Part shown: piece by piece, positions 11,201 to 24,300 of the stretch
Layout of the letters: each line of letters starts with the position of its first letter
Numbering within the stretch: position 1 is the first letter of the stretch
Source of the DNA: Henckelia pumila
Taxonomy: Eukaryota; Streptophyta; Magnoliopsida; Lamiales; Gesneriaceae
Assembly: GCF_033568475.1 (NCBI RefSeq)
Contig: NC_133122.1
Location: forward strand, 146,458,861-146,522,860
Length of the DNA stretch: 64,000 nucleotides
Direction: 5' to 3'
Notes under the pieces: generated by a model
Seen by the model: only the letters and a program-made list of their open reading frames with translations
What the model was told of the DNA's origin: nothing
The model's database searches: none
Translations under genes and position numbers: made by a program

Positions 11201-12937
11201 GGTCTAGCTCTTGGCCCGCCCCGACTCATAAAAAAAAATAATAAAAATTGATGATGTGTTTGCCTACACAAGATTAGCCTATCTACCTTCTTAATTTGTT
11301 CGTATTTCCATTTTCAGGTGACAGCTGCCATCATCAAATGCTTTGATAGCTCTTGCACATGAATATATAGTGAACTCATAAGGTAATAAATGCTAATCTG
11401 TTAGCAGTTGTGGTTATTTAGTTTAGTTTCATGACATATATTGCAAAAATTTCCCCAATTTCTCAGGGGAAAAAAAATCCAAAGGTAAAATAAATAATAA
11501 ATAAAAAGAATGACATGGGTTCCCCGCACCCTAGAGTTCGTTAGAACAAAAGCGTATATATGCAACAGGGACCAGACACATGTGCGAATCGATGTTACAA
11601 AATTAGACAACGTGATCTTTGGCCAACCTCAACGACTCCAAAGCATGTGTGATTTGGTACAATAACACAGTTGAATGTGTATCATTGAAAACTGGTGGGT
11701 GTGGGTGGAAGTGGAAGAGACAAGTGGCAATACATATATGCAGATGTTTGATTACTCTTTTGAGTCATAATTCTTTCGACCGAAAATCACTGATTTGAAG
11801 CATGAGAGGGGCAGTAAGAACCATTAGATGATTGATGATGTCTCTTTTGTCAAAACGTAAATTCTGTCGAAACCTAGTCGAACTGTCTTACCCACCCCAC
11901 GTACACGCCATGCATGTGTCCATCCGCACTTGATTGATTCGTTCTGGTATCTGTCTCTTTTGCTCGTTGCCATTATTTGATTATCGTTGCTTGATGTGGC
12001 ATATGTGAGCAAGTAGGTAGTGTCGGGTGGTTTTCACGGCTCTTCCTCCGACGACCAAATCAACAAAGATAATACATACAGTGGCGGAGTGTTTTCCTTG
12101 AATACTAGTGTACAGGTCCGTATTTCATAAAAGAGTGAGTCATCATGAATCTGTTTTCAGATTGAACATGACAGAGACGTAGGCAAATCCAAATTATTTC
12201 AACACCAAGGCTCGTGTGCTGTCTGAAAGATGTGGAAGATAGAATTTAGCAAAGCAAGAAAGCGAATGTTTTAGGAATTTTCATGCTAAGCCTATCTGAG
12301 AATCAGTATCACATCATGATATTGAATTCTGTAATGCTTCTACTTGATGAATTGTGTGAAGCAACCATGCAAGCAATACGGTTCATGACATGTTTGTGCG
12401 AGCGAAATACAAATTCTGTCCAAGAAGTTTCGTGCATACCTCGATATGAACGGGTCTGCAACATGGATAATAGCTAGTTTCCAAAGGTAACATCAACCTC
12501 AGCCAACACTGAATTATGAAACAGAGGCAACCTACCTGAGAGAGGATGCGGAGGGAGAGGAAGCTCACTCAAAGATAGAAGTAAATCCAAATTTCTCTGG
12601 AAAATTTTGACCGAAAAATGAAAAAAAAATGCTGCATTCGCGTCTTGATCACACCACAACTACCTCAACATCGTCGAATATATGCTAGAAAACATTTGCG
12701 ACACTATCTAGGCTCAAATAGTCATAAATATAACAAAAACAATTAGTAAAAGCTATAGAGGCTTGTACACAGATGCATTGTGCCAAAAATGAAGTTAATT
12801 TCCCAGGAGGGATGTCACATAGTTGTTCTTTAAAAAAGGTTTCATCAATGGAAATCCAAATAAAACAGACAATTTATCATTCCAAAGACCACTGTATTTT
12901 CAAGAGTTCTGCAGATATTGCAAGCAGGAGCAACATA
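8268..12937. other. AT-rich intergenic DNA, no gene seen
   Basis: No frame exceeds about 70 residues with recognisable sequence. Visible items are a short TA run near 8577, a possible inverted-ended element at about 9520-9840 (GTTTGGACATGTAC on the left, ATCCAAACATATAC on the right), a decayed MITE-like piece near 10170-10340, and a small duplication (CATGAATTAATGG) near 10640-10665. The last few hundred bases (about 12700-12937) probably hold the 3' UTR of eIF5A, but I cannot place its poly(A) site. Confidence 0.5.
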
Positions 12938-15900
12938 TTAATTCTTGGGACCAATGTCTTTCAAGGCACAGATCTGCTCTTCTCCCATTGCGGACATGAC
13001 AGTCACCACGAGGTCCTTTCCTTCCTCGAACCCACTTCTAATCTGCAAAAAGAGAACCCAAAAATTCGACGTTTGTACAGAAAAGTTGAGCCTCAAGTCT
13101 CAGTAGCAGTCTATTCGACAACCAAAGAAATAGCTTACTAACTAGAATATGCTCACCTGCCCAAGAAGACTTTCATCGGTAGGAAGCCTCAAATCATCTT
13201 TGGTGCCACCATTTTCAGTCAGAAGGGAGACCTACAGCATGTAGTAGATTCGACATGATTAGGCGACGAAAAAAGGGCAATGCTTGAAAATTTCTTTAAA
13301 ATATTCTATCTCTAATTCTGTATCCTGGAATCAAACCAAACATAAAACCCATTCTCCAATACAATCTCTCAAAAATTATGGCTTTGTTTGGCTTCCTCTC
13401 CATGGAAATATTTCCCAACTCCAGAAATAAAACCAAACACAATCATCATGTCATTTTCATTTTCTCCTTAAAATATAATTGTTTTCACCTCACTACTCCA
13501 ACACAAGTATTAGATATAAATTTAATTCAACTTTTTACCACTCTCTAAAAATGCTCTATTATTATATTATAATCTTATCCAACATACTACATTTTAAAAG
13601 ATTTTAGATATCGCAAGCACTAAAATTAAATAACACACCACATTTTTCCATAATATGACATGTACAGTAAATAAGTATCTCCTTCAGAAAATATAAGCAT
13701 ACATACAATATATTCTCAAATACAAACTTCAAAAAACATTTTCATAAAACAAACTCCAAAAACGCTAAAAATAAAAGTAAACACTGCCTCTATTTTCATC
13801 TGTTTTTATCTTATATCTCCCAACATGGTCATTGCTTTAACTTCAACTTTTCTCTATCTAGAAGTACTCTGTAGTTCAATTACAATTTTAAATGTTAAAT
13901 CGCCTCATACATTATAGAACCACTAAATATTTTTAAAGTCACAACAACGTCGGAACAAATTCTTACAAGACGTGGCATCTACAGTTAAAATTCTCTAATT
14001 CAGAACATAAAACAAACATCTATTACATTCTCCAACAAATTTTTTTTCCATAACCCAAGACAATACTAGATTGGCGATGTGTTTCTACCATTATTTAAAG
14101 TGCAATGCCAGAACAAATTCTTCAAAATATTACAGTTTCTATGGAACAAACAAAGAAGCATTCAACTTTGAAAATTAATGACAAAAACACTAACTGATGA
14201 TCATATTTGTTTTTTACGCAGAAATTGCCTAATGAAGAGTAACTTACAAAACCATCTTCAGAGATGTCAATCAGCTGATAATCGGTACGATTAACATGAG
14301 GCACCTATAAGAACATTGACAAACAATATTAGCCATAATTATAAGTGACTATATAAGGAAGGCGCTTTAAAAAAAAATCAATAGATTGACAAGAAAAAAA
14401 TTATGGCACGTTACATCACAGTTGTGAGAAGATGGAACAATATCTTCAAGTTTCTTTCCATTGAATATGTCAATGGCCACAAAGTGGCACTTGGCATGGC
14501 CATGCTTGCCAGTTTTTGAGGTGGAGACTTCGACAACCTAATCAAGTACAAACAACAATAGTAACATGTAGTTAACAAGGTATTGTGAGAGAAAAATGAT
14601 CCAACAAAAGAATAAGCTTAAGGGAAATGAAGCAGCCGGTTTTAAGAAAAATAATGCATAAGATTAATAAAAATTCAAAAAACAAGCACCATGCTTTCAT
14701 AATTATTAGACCATAAGCTAGAAATTTAAAAAATTATTCAAGATCAACAAGGTGATATATCAGTTTGAATGTAAAAATCAAGGAGATAACATCTATCACA
14801 AGACATCGTTGTTACAAAAGCTGTATATATGCCTTCAGGTCCTATAAAGTATAAACTAACTTTCTCCACATGTGGCATTTATATAATTTTTCTGGGACGC
14901 TGATCTCAGAAAACAAAGTAAATGAACAACACAAATGCAATGGCATTAATCATAATACATCATACTCAAGTAATGATTTACACAACTCACACGTGTTTCC
15001 TACATGATTGAATGAATATATCAAGAAAACTTTAATGTTTCAATTTCCACGTGATGAATTTTTAAGCCCATTTATTTATTGAGTGATTTGTTAATCGGAC
15101 AAATTATTTATCGTTATTATTTTGCAATTGAAGGTGATTCAATGGTGGCCAGTGAGCAGCAAATTTTTCTTAGGTCATTGAGTTCCAGCTTATAAATGCT
15201 TACAGGCCAAACACAAGTGTATGTGTCCATAAGGTAACTTCCCTAGCCAAAAGTGTTCTAAGACAAGGTAGCACTGATTCTTCAATCTAATAATTTGAAA
15301 GAACACATAACACCGTAGAGAACCTAAAACAATAGATTTCAAAAAAGTCCCTATCCTCCCCATCAACACCAGAAAAAATTGGTCCTAAAATTATACATAT
15401 GGGAATCCAAGCGAAGATCCCTCGTGTTACATTATGACATGGTATATATGCACGCAGAAAATGGTTCGAGTAGAAGAATAAGATAGATCCTATCCAAGTA
15501 CATTATTACTCAAAAAGAATGATTTCAACCAACTTCATAAGGACAAAAAATAACTTATTGCTGCGTTTTGATAGCCACACATTCGGTATCTATCATAAGA
15601 ATTTGTAAAAAGCTAAAGAAGAAAGAATCAGATAAGGAGAGCTATATGAAGTTGTGTGCACATGTATAAGTACGACGTTTTCATATTCAGCTGCCAAGCA
15701 CAAAGCAAAAATCAGTTTTTTACACGAGCTAAATTGGAATTTAAGTAGATGGAAATAAGAAAACGTACTTATGGATCCAACAATAAAGGGTTAAACATAA
15801 ATTTGAGTTTTTTCAGGACAAAGAAAAATTTTATGCTTCTCCTGTTTGTGAGAGATGTTTTAAGAGTTTCGAATGAAACAAAACCTAAAAAAACATCAAA

Positions 15901-16339
15901 AGAATATGCCTCGCCAGAGCAGAAACAAACTGGGGAAAAGCCGCCAATTCAACGTAAACAATCAAATGACGAATTATAAATGGAAAAATACAAATAGATA
16001 TAAAATAAGACAATACACAAAGCAGACGCCAGACGGAACGCAAAATCTAACCACAACCACAATAAAGAATGTATGTCTTTCGTATCAGAACCCATCAAGA
16101 TCTGAGAAAATCTACACAAACCCAATTCAAAATTGAAGGACAGAATCCAAAGATAGTGGGAAATCCAAATACCTGCGTCCAATCTATCAGAAAAACAAAA
16201 CAGAGGAAGAAGGGACCTTGCAAGGCCTGGATTTGATGACTATGTAGCCATTCTTGCGGATAGTTCCAGCTTGCTGAGGGTAAGTTTTGGAGGCACCAGC
16301 GTCCGCCTTCGATTCAAAGTGATGCTCCTCGTCCGACAT
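12938..16339 (-). CDS. eIF5A: Translation factor eIF5A (five exons)
   Basis: Exons on the minus strand are 16339-16217, 14537-14415, 14304-14248, 13231-13157 and 13042-12938, joined by GT-AG introns in phase 0. They encode 160 residues with no breaks, the normal length for plant eIF5A. The protein begins [19 protein letters not shown]. Exon 2 holds the hypusine loop [13 protein letters not shown], whose Lys52 is expected to be modified by deoxyhypusine synthase and hydroxylase. The rest forms the OB-fold domain and ends [10 protein letters not shown]. eIF5A binds the ribosome, relieves stalling at proline-rich stretches and aids termination in the cytosol. The first intron is long (1679 nt). 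This is the clearest host gene in the window. Confidence 0.97.
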
Positions 16340-16383
16340 CTCTTCTTCTGTCGTGTCAGCAAACTATTTCTCATCAAGGACCA

Positions 16384-16391
16384 TATTTATA
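16384..16391 (-). promoter_or_regulatory. Possible TATA box of eIF5A
   Basis: The minus strand reads TATAAATA about 45 bp upstream of the start codon. This would give a very short leader of roughly 15-20 nt, so it may be chance in AT-rich DNA. Confidence 0.3.
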
Positions 16392-16472
16392 TTATGGGTG
16401 AAAAAGCAAATTAAGAATCGGTTTCTTTGTGAGGAAAAATTTGTTTGCACTCTCTCGGTCTACATTATTTTA

Positions 16473-16857
16473 CTCGAATAAAATTAAGTACAAAACATTG
16501 AAAATATGATACAAATATAAGATATTTGAACACTAATTGTTTAAGATCGAGTACAAAAATATAATTTTGAGTATAAAATCTAAACATCTTTATTAATGTG
16601 AACTTGCAACATGTGTTTGAGTACTCAAAAATCATATATTTGTACCAGATCTAACACATTAGGTACTCAAAAATCACATATGGGTACCATATTTTCAATG
16701 TTTTGTACCGATTTTCCTCCAAATAAGATAAATTTGTTATTAATATCAATATTTTTTAGTTCTAGAAAATCATATATTTATACTAGATCTAACACATTTG
16801 ATACTCAAATATTATGTATTTGTACCATATTTTTCATGTTTTGTACCAAATTTTATC
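16473..16857. mobile_element. Foldback/MITE-like element upstream of eIF5A
   Basis: A block of about 87 bp occurs three times: inverted at 16488-16573 and direct at 16622-16708 and 16761-16847. Shared words are TACTCAAA, ATATTTGTACCA, GATCTAACACATT and TTCAATGTTTTGTAC. The outer ends also match when inverted (ATAAAATTAAGTACAAAACAT against ATAAAATTTGGTACAAAACAT). It starts about 130 bp upstream of the eIF5A start codon, so it occupies the proximal promoter. No target duplication was identified. Confidence 0.7.
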
Positions 16858-16999
16858 TGAAACAAAACATGTGGGCCCAGGGAGTTTAAACAAAGTTTTT
16901 TTCTGACAGGGACTGATCATTAATTTTTGTTTAGGTTTGGGGACTGAATTATAATTAACCGTTATATTATATGTACATTTTTTTTTATTCTTTACAAAA

Positions 17000-17666
17000 A
17001 CATTCACAACACTGGACCTCCCCGATTTCCAACCTGTTCTCATCCCAAATTTTTCTCGTCTCGAACTTTTCCCGACCGGTCGGGATTTTTCCTATCCGAT
17101 CAATTTTGGAATCTGGATTGGGATAGACAACTCTACCCGACGGGATTTCCGACCCAACCCGACCCAAATATATAAATAATATTTTTTTAATAATAATTTT
17201 GAATTAAAAAAATTTATAATTTTGTGTTTTAATATTAATGTTTTCTAATTATCTACCATATAATTATTTTTTATATTTATATTTATATTTATATTTTTTA
17301 ATATTAACATTGAGTTATAAATTTTTATTTTTTAATTATTATGAATAATTATATGTTTTTATTGTATTAATCAAATAATTGTTTTAGTTTATTTGTAATG
17401 TACAAAGAAGATGTTTTAGTTTTTTAATGGTTATATACAAAAAAATTTAATTTATTTGTAATATAATAAGAAATTGTTTGAGTTTCTTCATAATTTTTTT
17501 TTAAAAAATATTTTCATGTAAATTTTTTTTAAAAAAATATTGTTCGGGATTACCCTCTCCCGACCCGACGGGATCCCGAACATTCGGGTCCCGAATGTCA
17601 ATTCTTTTCGGTACGAAAATCGGGTTAGAGGGTTACGGAACGGGTCCCGACCCGATCCCACCCCTA
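17000..17666 (-). mobile_element. hAT-like non-autonomous element, copy 1
   Basis: Homologous by eye to the better bounded element at 35335-35999 but in the opposite orientation. It ends CCCACCCCTA at 17666 and has C/G-rich blocks of CCCGACCCG at both ends around an AT-rich middle. Its left end is eroded and I could not find a clean 8-bp duplication. Confidence 0.6.
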
Positions 17667-18092
17667 ATATACACTATTCCAATAAAATATAATATTATGG
17701 AAATTTTTCGTGAATATTAACTTTCTGTGATTCGGATTTTGACCACATATATCATAGAAAACATGTATGAACAATATTATGTGTGCTCAAGATTCAAAAC
17801 ATGATTCTCCTGCTAACACTTTCTTGGATCAATTTGTCGTACATGGCTTGCTTAGTGCGATTTACCAGCGTAGTTTGCAAATTATTGCGATAGCATGTTG
17901 GTTTACCATTATATATCGCAAAATAGCGATTGCGGTTTTCCCATTAAAAAAAAATCAAAATATGAAGATATGTGCACTCGATATTTGAAAGCATGATGAG
18001 TTAAGATCATTTTTTTATGAGGGAATTTTAGTAATCTCGAATTTCATAAAGATACTGTGTATAATTAAACCAAAAAAATGATTTTCTTTGTA

Positions 18093-18451
18093 CCGTTTGG
18101 TACACGATATCTCATCCAATATCACGTTCTTCTCGTCATATTATTTATTTATTTATTAATTATTAATTTTATATCAATCAAATCATTAATAATTTATCTT
18201 ACATCAATCAAATCATTGAATTTAAATTACTATATTACCCCTTATAAATAATATTATTTATATTTTATTTATTGTTAAAAAGACAAAATAATAATTTAAA
18301 ATTTTTATATAAAATTTAATCAATCAAATCAAATAAATTATAATTTATCGATCAAATCCAATACTATATTAATTATAATTTTTTTATTTTATTTTTATTA
18401 CATTATATTACTTATCTATGTATTACTTACATCATCATTCATACCAAACGG
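18093..18451. mobile_element. MITE with CCGTTTGGTA ends, copy 1
   Basis: The 359-bp AT-rich element starts CCGTTTGGTAC and ends ATACCAAACGG, with TA on each side (18091-18092 and 18452-18453), as for Stowaway-type elements. A relative lies inverted at 52998-53368. No coding capacity. Confidence 0.7.
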
Positions 18452-18865
18452 TATAAATTATTTATAATATCTTAAAAGGAATACAGACAATGGCAATATT
18501 GTTACTTTTTTTTTTTTTTTTGGAAATATTGTTACTTTAAACAATTGTCATTAATCCAATTCTTTGTTAACAAAAGAAATTTTAATGTGAATAATTTTTA
18601 AGCTACTTATCAAATGCATTTATCAAATATGACCTCATGTATAATAATTTGAAATTTGAAAATTAAATAATTGTATATATCACTATTTTTTTACAGTTCT
18701 AACGTTCATAATATTTGTCATCTAATTTTTTTTGTATGAGTTTATCAGTAATTTTCGTACTCTCTCAATATTTTTTCAATTTTCTACAATTTATCTATGT
18801 TATATCTCAAAGTGCAAATGCAAACTTTCTCAATAAAATCGTATATAATATATAAGTATCATATC

Positions 18866-21295
18866 TGTGGGGACCTCGGGTTGCTAATCTCGTCTTAGAG
18901 CAACTAATGATTAATTAAACAATTAATCAAACATTAAAAAAATAAATAAACCAAGAGCACAATTTTTTTTTTTTTAACATTCCATCACCTCGCTCGATCG
19001 GTCAAACTTCACCGATCGAGCGAGCTATCAAAATCAAGCTCTCGGTCTGCATCATTTTTGGTCTCGCTCGATCGGTCAAATCCTACCGATCGAGCGAGCA
19101 AGAAAATCAAGTTTTCTGCCCAAGAATAACAGGCCTCGCTCGATCGGTAACAATCACCCGATCGAGCGGGCTCCTTTTTCCAAAAATCTGCAGAATCCAT
19201 TTTTGCTGTCAAACAATGGTACAAGGTATGAATCATCATCAAAATCAATTTCAAGCATGTTATCAAATCTAAAAACATGCACATACACTTGTAAACAGTC
19301 CCAAGCATTAATTCATGCATTTCTTACATCAAACTAATAGCTCATCAAGGTAAGTACAAACCAACTATACAACCTTTCAAAAGTGAATTCAAATGCTAAT
19401 CTTCGTCGAACTAGTTTGATGTATACTACAGCATAGTTTCAACTAAAAACCCGAGTCCACACTTGCTACATCTCTCTCCCGAGATATCAATGTCTTCTTT
19501 GATAAGCTCCTGCCCCACCTGATGTCATGCACATACACAAAACAAGACAACAGCCGGATAAACTCCGGTGAGAATATAATTCTCAGTATAATCGACATAT
19601 AAAGTGTTAAATAAATCATATCAACTCAACAAGTAGAGTAAATAACGCATATATCGATTCAAGATATAAAAATCAAATCTCTCCATCCATTCTTCGAATT
19701 TCTATAGCGCGCTATCTCAAGAATTGATTCTTATCACTTCGTTGTCATCAAGATTCGTATACGATCTTGATATGGATATCCATCTATCGTCGTCTCATCA
19801 GACTAGAAAATAAGGTCCTATCCAACCTTGACAAAGAATCAATTCATATCTTATCTCATTTCATAATCAAATAATGATCCACTACCTATGATGGATCAAC
19901 AAGAACAATAACAAGTTCTCAATCAAAAATAAAACATAATCAGTATGTGATTTGGCGGACTACTCAAGATTCATCAATCTTGAGTATCATAGTCCTGAAT
20001 CTTAATGTCGTCTTATACCTTCGTATTTCTTCTGTTTTGAATGCTTCAAATCTGAACATTCATATCAATCTTCATTCTAGTCAATCATTTCAGAATCGAA
20101 TCAAAATCATCAATATATCGTCAATCAACATCATTTCAAACCTCACATCTTCTTCTTTGGTTCGAATTCGGAGTCTTGAGTCGTTAGCCTTCAAAACTAG
20201 TTTGAAACTGAGAAATAAAATTGCTATATCATCAATAACAGCTAAAAACAATATCTCATCTTAGTCATAGGCTATCAAAACTTTGTCAAAACATCAACCG
20301 GTGGCGTAGTGATTGAAAATCGGTAACCGACTCGGTATCGAGTTCATTATTAACTTCTTATCAACTTCTAATCATTTCATATCATTCATACTCCTCATAT
20401 CAGCAGCTATAATCGTATTCTAACAATTCAAATACATGCTGAAATAATCATAAGTTCATCTAACAATAAATCATCGATCCGGTCTCGACAACGAAACACA
20501 TAAAAGATCAAGAACATGACACTATACCAAAGTACTGATCTATGCCAAATTTCGTTCTTTAAAACATGCCGAGATGATTAAATACTTACATCAAATCGAA
20601 GGCCTCGTTGCAAGGATTCCAGAACACTTTTCGGAATCAAAATCGGACGACCGACGCAAAAGATATGGCGATTTGAAAATCAAAAAGCAAAAAAAATGGA
20701 AAAGCTTCGACTCCTCTGTTCAACTTTCAGAATTCCATATCAAACATACACGTGACATGCGTACAAATCTGATTAAATCGGATATGTATTGCATATTTGC
20801 AATTTAACCCCTCAAGTCTTCATTAATTGTAATTCAGTCCTCGGCCCTCTTTTTAATTCAATTTCAATCCTAAATAATTTAAGAATATTAGAATTTAAAT
20901 CAAAACTCTAAATATTCCCAAATTAAATATACTCGGATTAAAATTAAATAAATTCGAATTAATCAAATAATCCCGGCCTTTTGCATTTCAGCCCTTCAAC
21001 TTCGATATTTGCAAATCAGTCTCTGATCGGGTTTCATCTTCGAAAGAATCATATTAATTTCCAAAACATGAAATTTAATCTTAAATCCCATAAATATTCA
21101 AATCGAATATTTATTCTTTTAATTTAAGAATTCTCGGAATTTAATTCTCAAACTCCGTATATTCTCAAATTAAATATTTTCGGCTCAAAAATTAAATCTA
21201 TAATTTCCATAACTACTCAAATAAATATTAGCCCATAATATGGAATTTAATTTTCAAATCCCATAATTAATAATTTAATATTTTCGGGCCTTACA
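18866..21295 (-). repeat. 3' LTR of LARD (left)
   Basis: 2430 bp from TGTGGGGACC to CCTTACA on the plus strand. It carries the three-hairpin block at 18989-19170. It is nearly colinear with the right LTR, with scattered substitutions and short indels, for example near 20045 and 33960. Confidence 0.9.
18989..19170. repeat. Three-hairpin palindrome block in LARD 3' LTR
   Basis: Hairpins at 18989-19024, 19063-19098 and 19135-19170. The first two have perfect 14-bp arms, CTCGCTCGATCGGT and its reverse complement; the third has mismatches in its right arm. All loops are 8 nt. Starts are spaced 74 and 72 nt. The block ends about 120 bp from the LTR 3' terminus in element orientation. Confidence 0.9.
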
Positions 21296-21311
21296 ATTTT
21301 TCCCCTCTAAG
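21296..21311 (-). other. Polypurine tract of LARD
   Basis: On the minus strand this reads TTAGAGGGGAAAAAT immediately before the 3' LTR. Upstream of it is TTTCGAGGACGAAAT, a sequence commonly seen there in chromoviral Ty3 elements. Confidence 0.75.
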
Positions 21312-24300
21312 AAATGATTTCGTCCTCGAAATCACATTCAATCGAACTGTTCAATCTGATAGACTGAATGATTATCGGAAGTAATTCTCACTTCAATCAT
21401 TTAACTCTGATATTCGTATCTAATCTCTTCATTTCTTATCAGACTATTTCTTCGAATCTGCTTCTATTTTCTTGTACTTTAATTAACCGATAAGAATTCT
21501 TTCTGAGCGGTTTCTTTCCTCAAGTAAGGATCTGTCGAATAATCGACTTAACTCAGAATATTTTCAATATCTATCTCATCGAATTAAAGCACGTAGGAAG
21601 AATCTTCTGATACTTCCTTCACATATTCACATGGAACAAATCAGATCCATCATATCAAGTTGATCCAGAAAAGCATTAATTCTGTCTAACCTCTCAGTCT
21701 GTGTAGTTCAGTATTGGTGTTGACCTGTTTCTTTCTCTATATTATTCCATGCTCTGCATAGAACATATATCAAGTCTACACTGTTATTCTATTCATCGCT
21801 TTAAGATCAGTATTCAACTTCATATTCTGAATCTGTAAATTAAACTCTGCTCTTTTTTATTCTGAATTGAATGATGTTTCAAGAATAACTTTTCCGCTTA
21901 CCTAATCAGTTTCAGCTTCAAAAGTTTTATCTATCATACAATTACTTACTCTGATTCTTCTTCATTGTTCTCGCTTCATACATATTCATATTTATCATCT
22001 TTGTGTTTCTCAAATCAAATCTGATCTGATATCGACAAATCATATCTGATCTGATATCATATACCTCGATAGTATCATTTCAACACAAAGAAATCGAATT
22101 TTTTTTCATCATAATATCATAGCATTATCTCAAAATCGACTCAATAGCTGTTACAGGAATTATAATCATCAAGTGGCAACACATCAAGTCCAGTAATATC
22201 GAATCAGGTATTAAAGTTCTGAGAATATTCTCAACATCTGGAAAATCAACTCAGATAATCCATCAATCGAAGAATGGTATAATGCAATCACATATAACCA
22301 ACTCTCAGAACATCAGTCAATCAATCGATGCCACATTATGTCGAATAAATATAAAGTCTTAATCCTGACAATAGATTTTAACCATTCCTCTAATTTCATC
22401 AAATCTCTATCTTCTTCACAGCTATCTAGTCATATCTGTATCACATCTTATACAGCGTATTCTAAAATTCTGATTAGTCTATTCGGACTATCTATTAATC
22501 AGAGTATAATATGCTGTATTCACAGATTTCAAAGTATTCAGAGCTGTTGATAATCGGTATCATGTCAGGTAAAGTTCATTCTCGAAATTCGATTCATCTG
22601 CTCTGACTATTCTTCAATTCAAGAATAACATCTTGTACTTTCACATCCAAAAACAAATACTCAGAGCCTTCTGATCGTCTGTATTACAATTCACTAGTAA
22701 ACCTAATGTCTCAATTTGAAACAATAATTCTTAGCTTACTGTGATATCTCACACAATTCTGATCACGGTTCAGTGATTCATTCGTACATACAGATCATCT
22801 TATTCAGTAACTTCAATCAATCTGATCATAACTACCACCTGTTTACCTCATCTATACTGCTTCATCATGGTATTTTCGCAAAATATTCTTTCAAATCATA
22901 ATCTCGTAACAATTTCTGGAGTTTCTAAACTATCACTGAACTAATCTAGTCAATGATTTTCAACTTCATAAGAAACTCTCTATACGTTTAACTTCAAAAA
23001 TGTACTAATTCTGTTACATCTGTTTGCTTTATCTTCTGATAAAACAATTATTGAACGAATATTGAATTCATTGTTGTGCAATTCTTCAAATTCTGATATC
23101 TCTTTTCGAAAATATCAGGCACAATCAGATAATCAGTCACAAACGAATTCATCCATTCTGATTTGAGGCTTCAATTTATATCTCAATCTGACATTCTTTA
23201 CTGAATTCTCATCACTTCAGTTTACTTTCTGTGTTTCTTTTATCTTCTGAACAGTGCTGGCTTATTTCCAATCGCAAATCATTCTGATTGGGATATATTC
23301 GTCTGAACATGTAAATCAAAATACACAGAAATCTAATATCAATTTATCGAATGCCTATTTAATTCCTCATTTCTATCTCCAAATACCGACAATTCATATT
23401 ATCTAACTCAAAAATCATGGATCATATTCAAATTCTTCTATCAGTTACGAGCCAACAATCTTAAAATACACTGAAATATCATCAAAGGATCAATAATTCT
23501 CAAAATCAAAAGAAATAAATCAAGATTGAGAAAATCTCTCGATCAAGGTCATCCAAAATCAAATCTTCTGGATAACAAACTCTGCAAAGTGAAAACAACT
23601 CACTTGCATTACCCAACTCAGAATGAGTGAATCAACACAGGCTCTAAATGAAAGCAATGTGCCATGAGAGCCAATCAATATTCAATCATTTCAAGAATCA
23701 TATTTTCAATTGATGTAATCGATTTAGCATAATTAAAGAATAGACTCAACTGTAACTGATTTTCATATCATCGTCTATCTTGTAAACCTCAAAAGCAGCA
23801 TTCAATTCATCAATTCATCAAATCGCTATAAAACTCCAGTTCACAACTTAAACTAAAGTCAAAATCTTACTGGAATATATCTGTTATCTCTATTCATCAG
23901 CATATCTATCACTGCTGATTTAGATCTTGAACATATCTAGTGCATCGAATATACTGATTTCGGAATATTTCTGTAGTCAAACATCATATATCAAACCGAA
24001 ATTACAGAATCTTAATTCGAGAGTCTATATCATATCATCATATTCATATGCACATTATGTTCTTGCTGATCTAATTTTATCGTTTCTTATCATCAATTCT
24101 TCTAACAATCTGTAATAGGTTATTGCATCATCATCTATCATGCAACCTAACAGATATCTCAAATACGAACACAATCATATTCAGTTTCATTTCATTGAAG
24201 CAAAATCATGTTCAGTCTCATTTCATCAATTTAATAGTTCCATTCTTCAGTTTAATTCACAAATTCTCTTTTCAGATACAGAGGTAAGATATAACACAGC

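Noticed and set aside
12283..12660. Small ORFs downstream of eIF5A
   Set aside because: 60-64 residues, overlapping on both strands, no similarity to known proteins.
18989..19170. Hairpins at regular ~73-nt spacing as a CRISPR array
   Set aside because: Only three units, and both repeats and spacers are copied exactly in the partner LTR, so they are LTR parts.
19009..19320. 103-residue minus ORF, also at 25710-26021
   Set aside because: It is the same LTR segment in both copies, crosses the hairpin block and resembles no protein.
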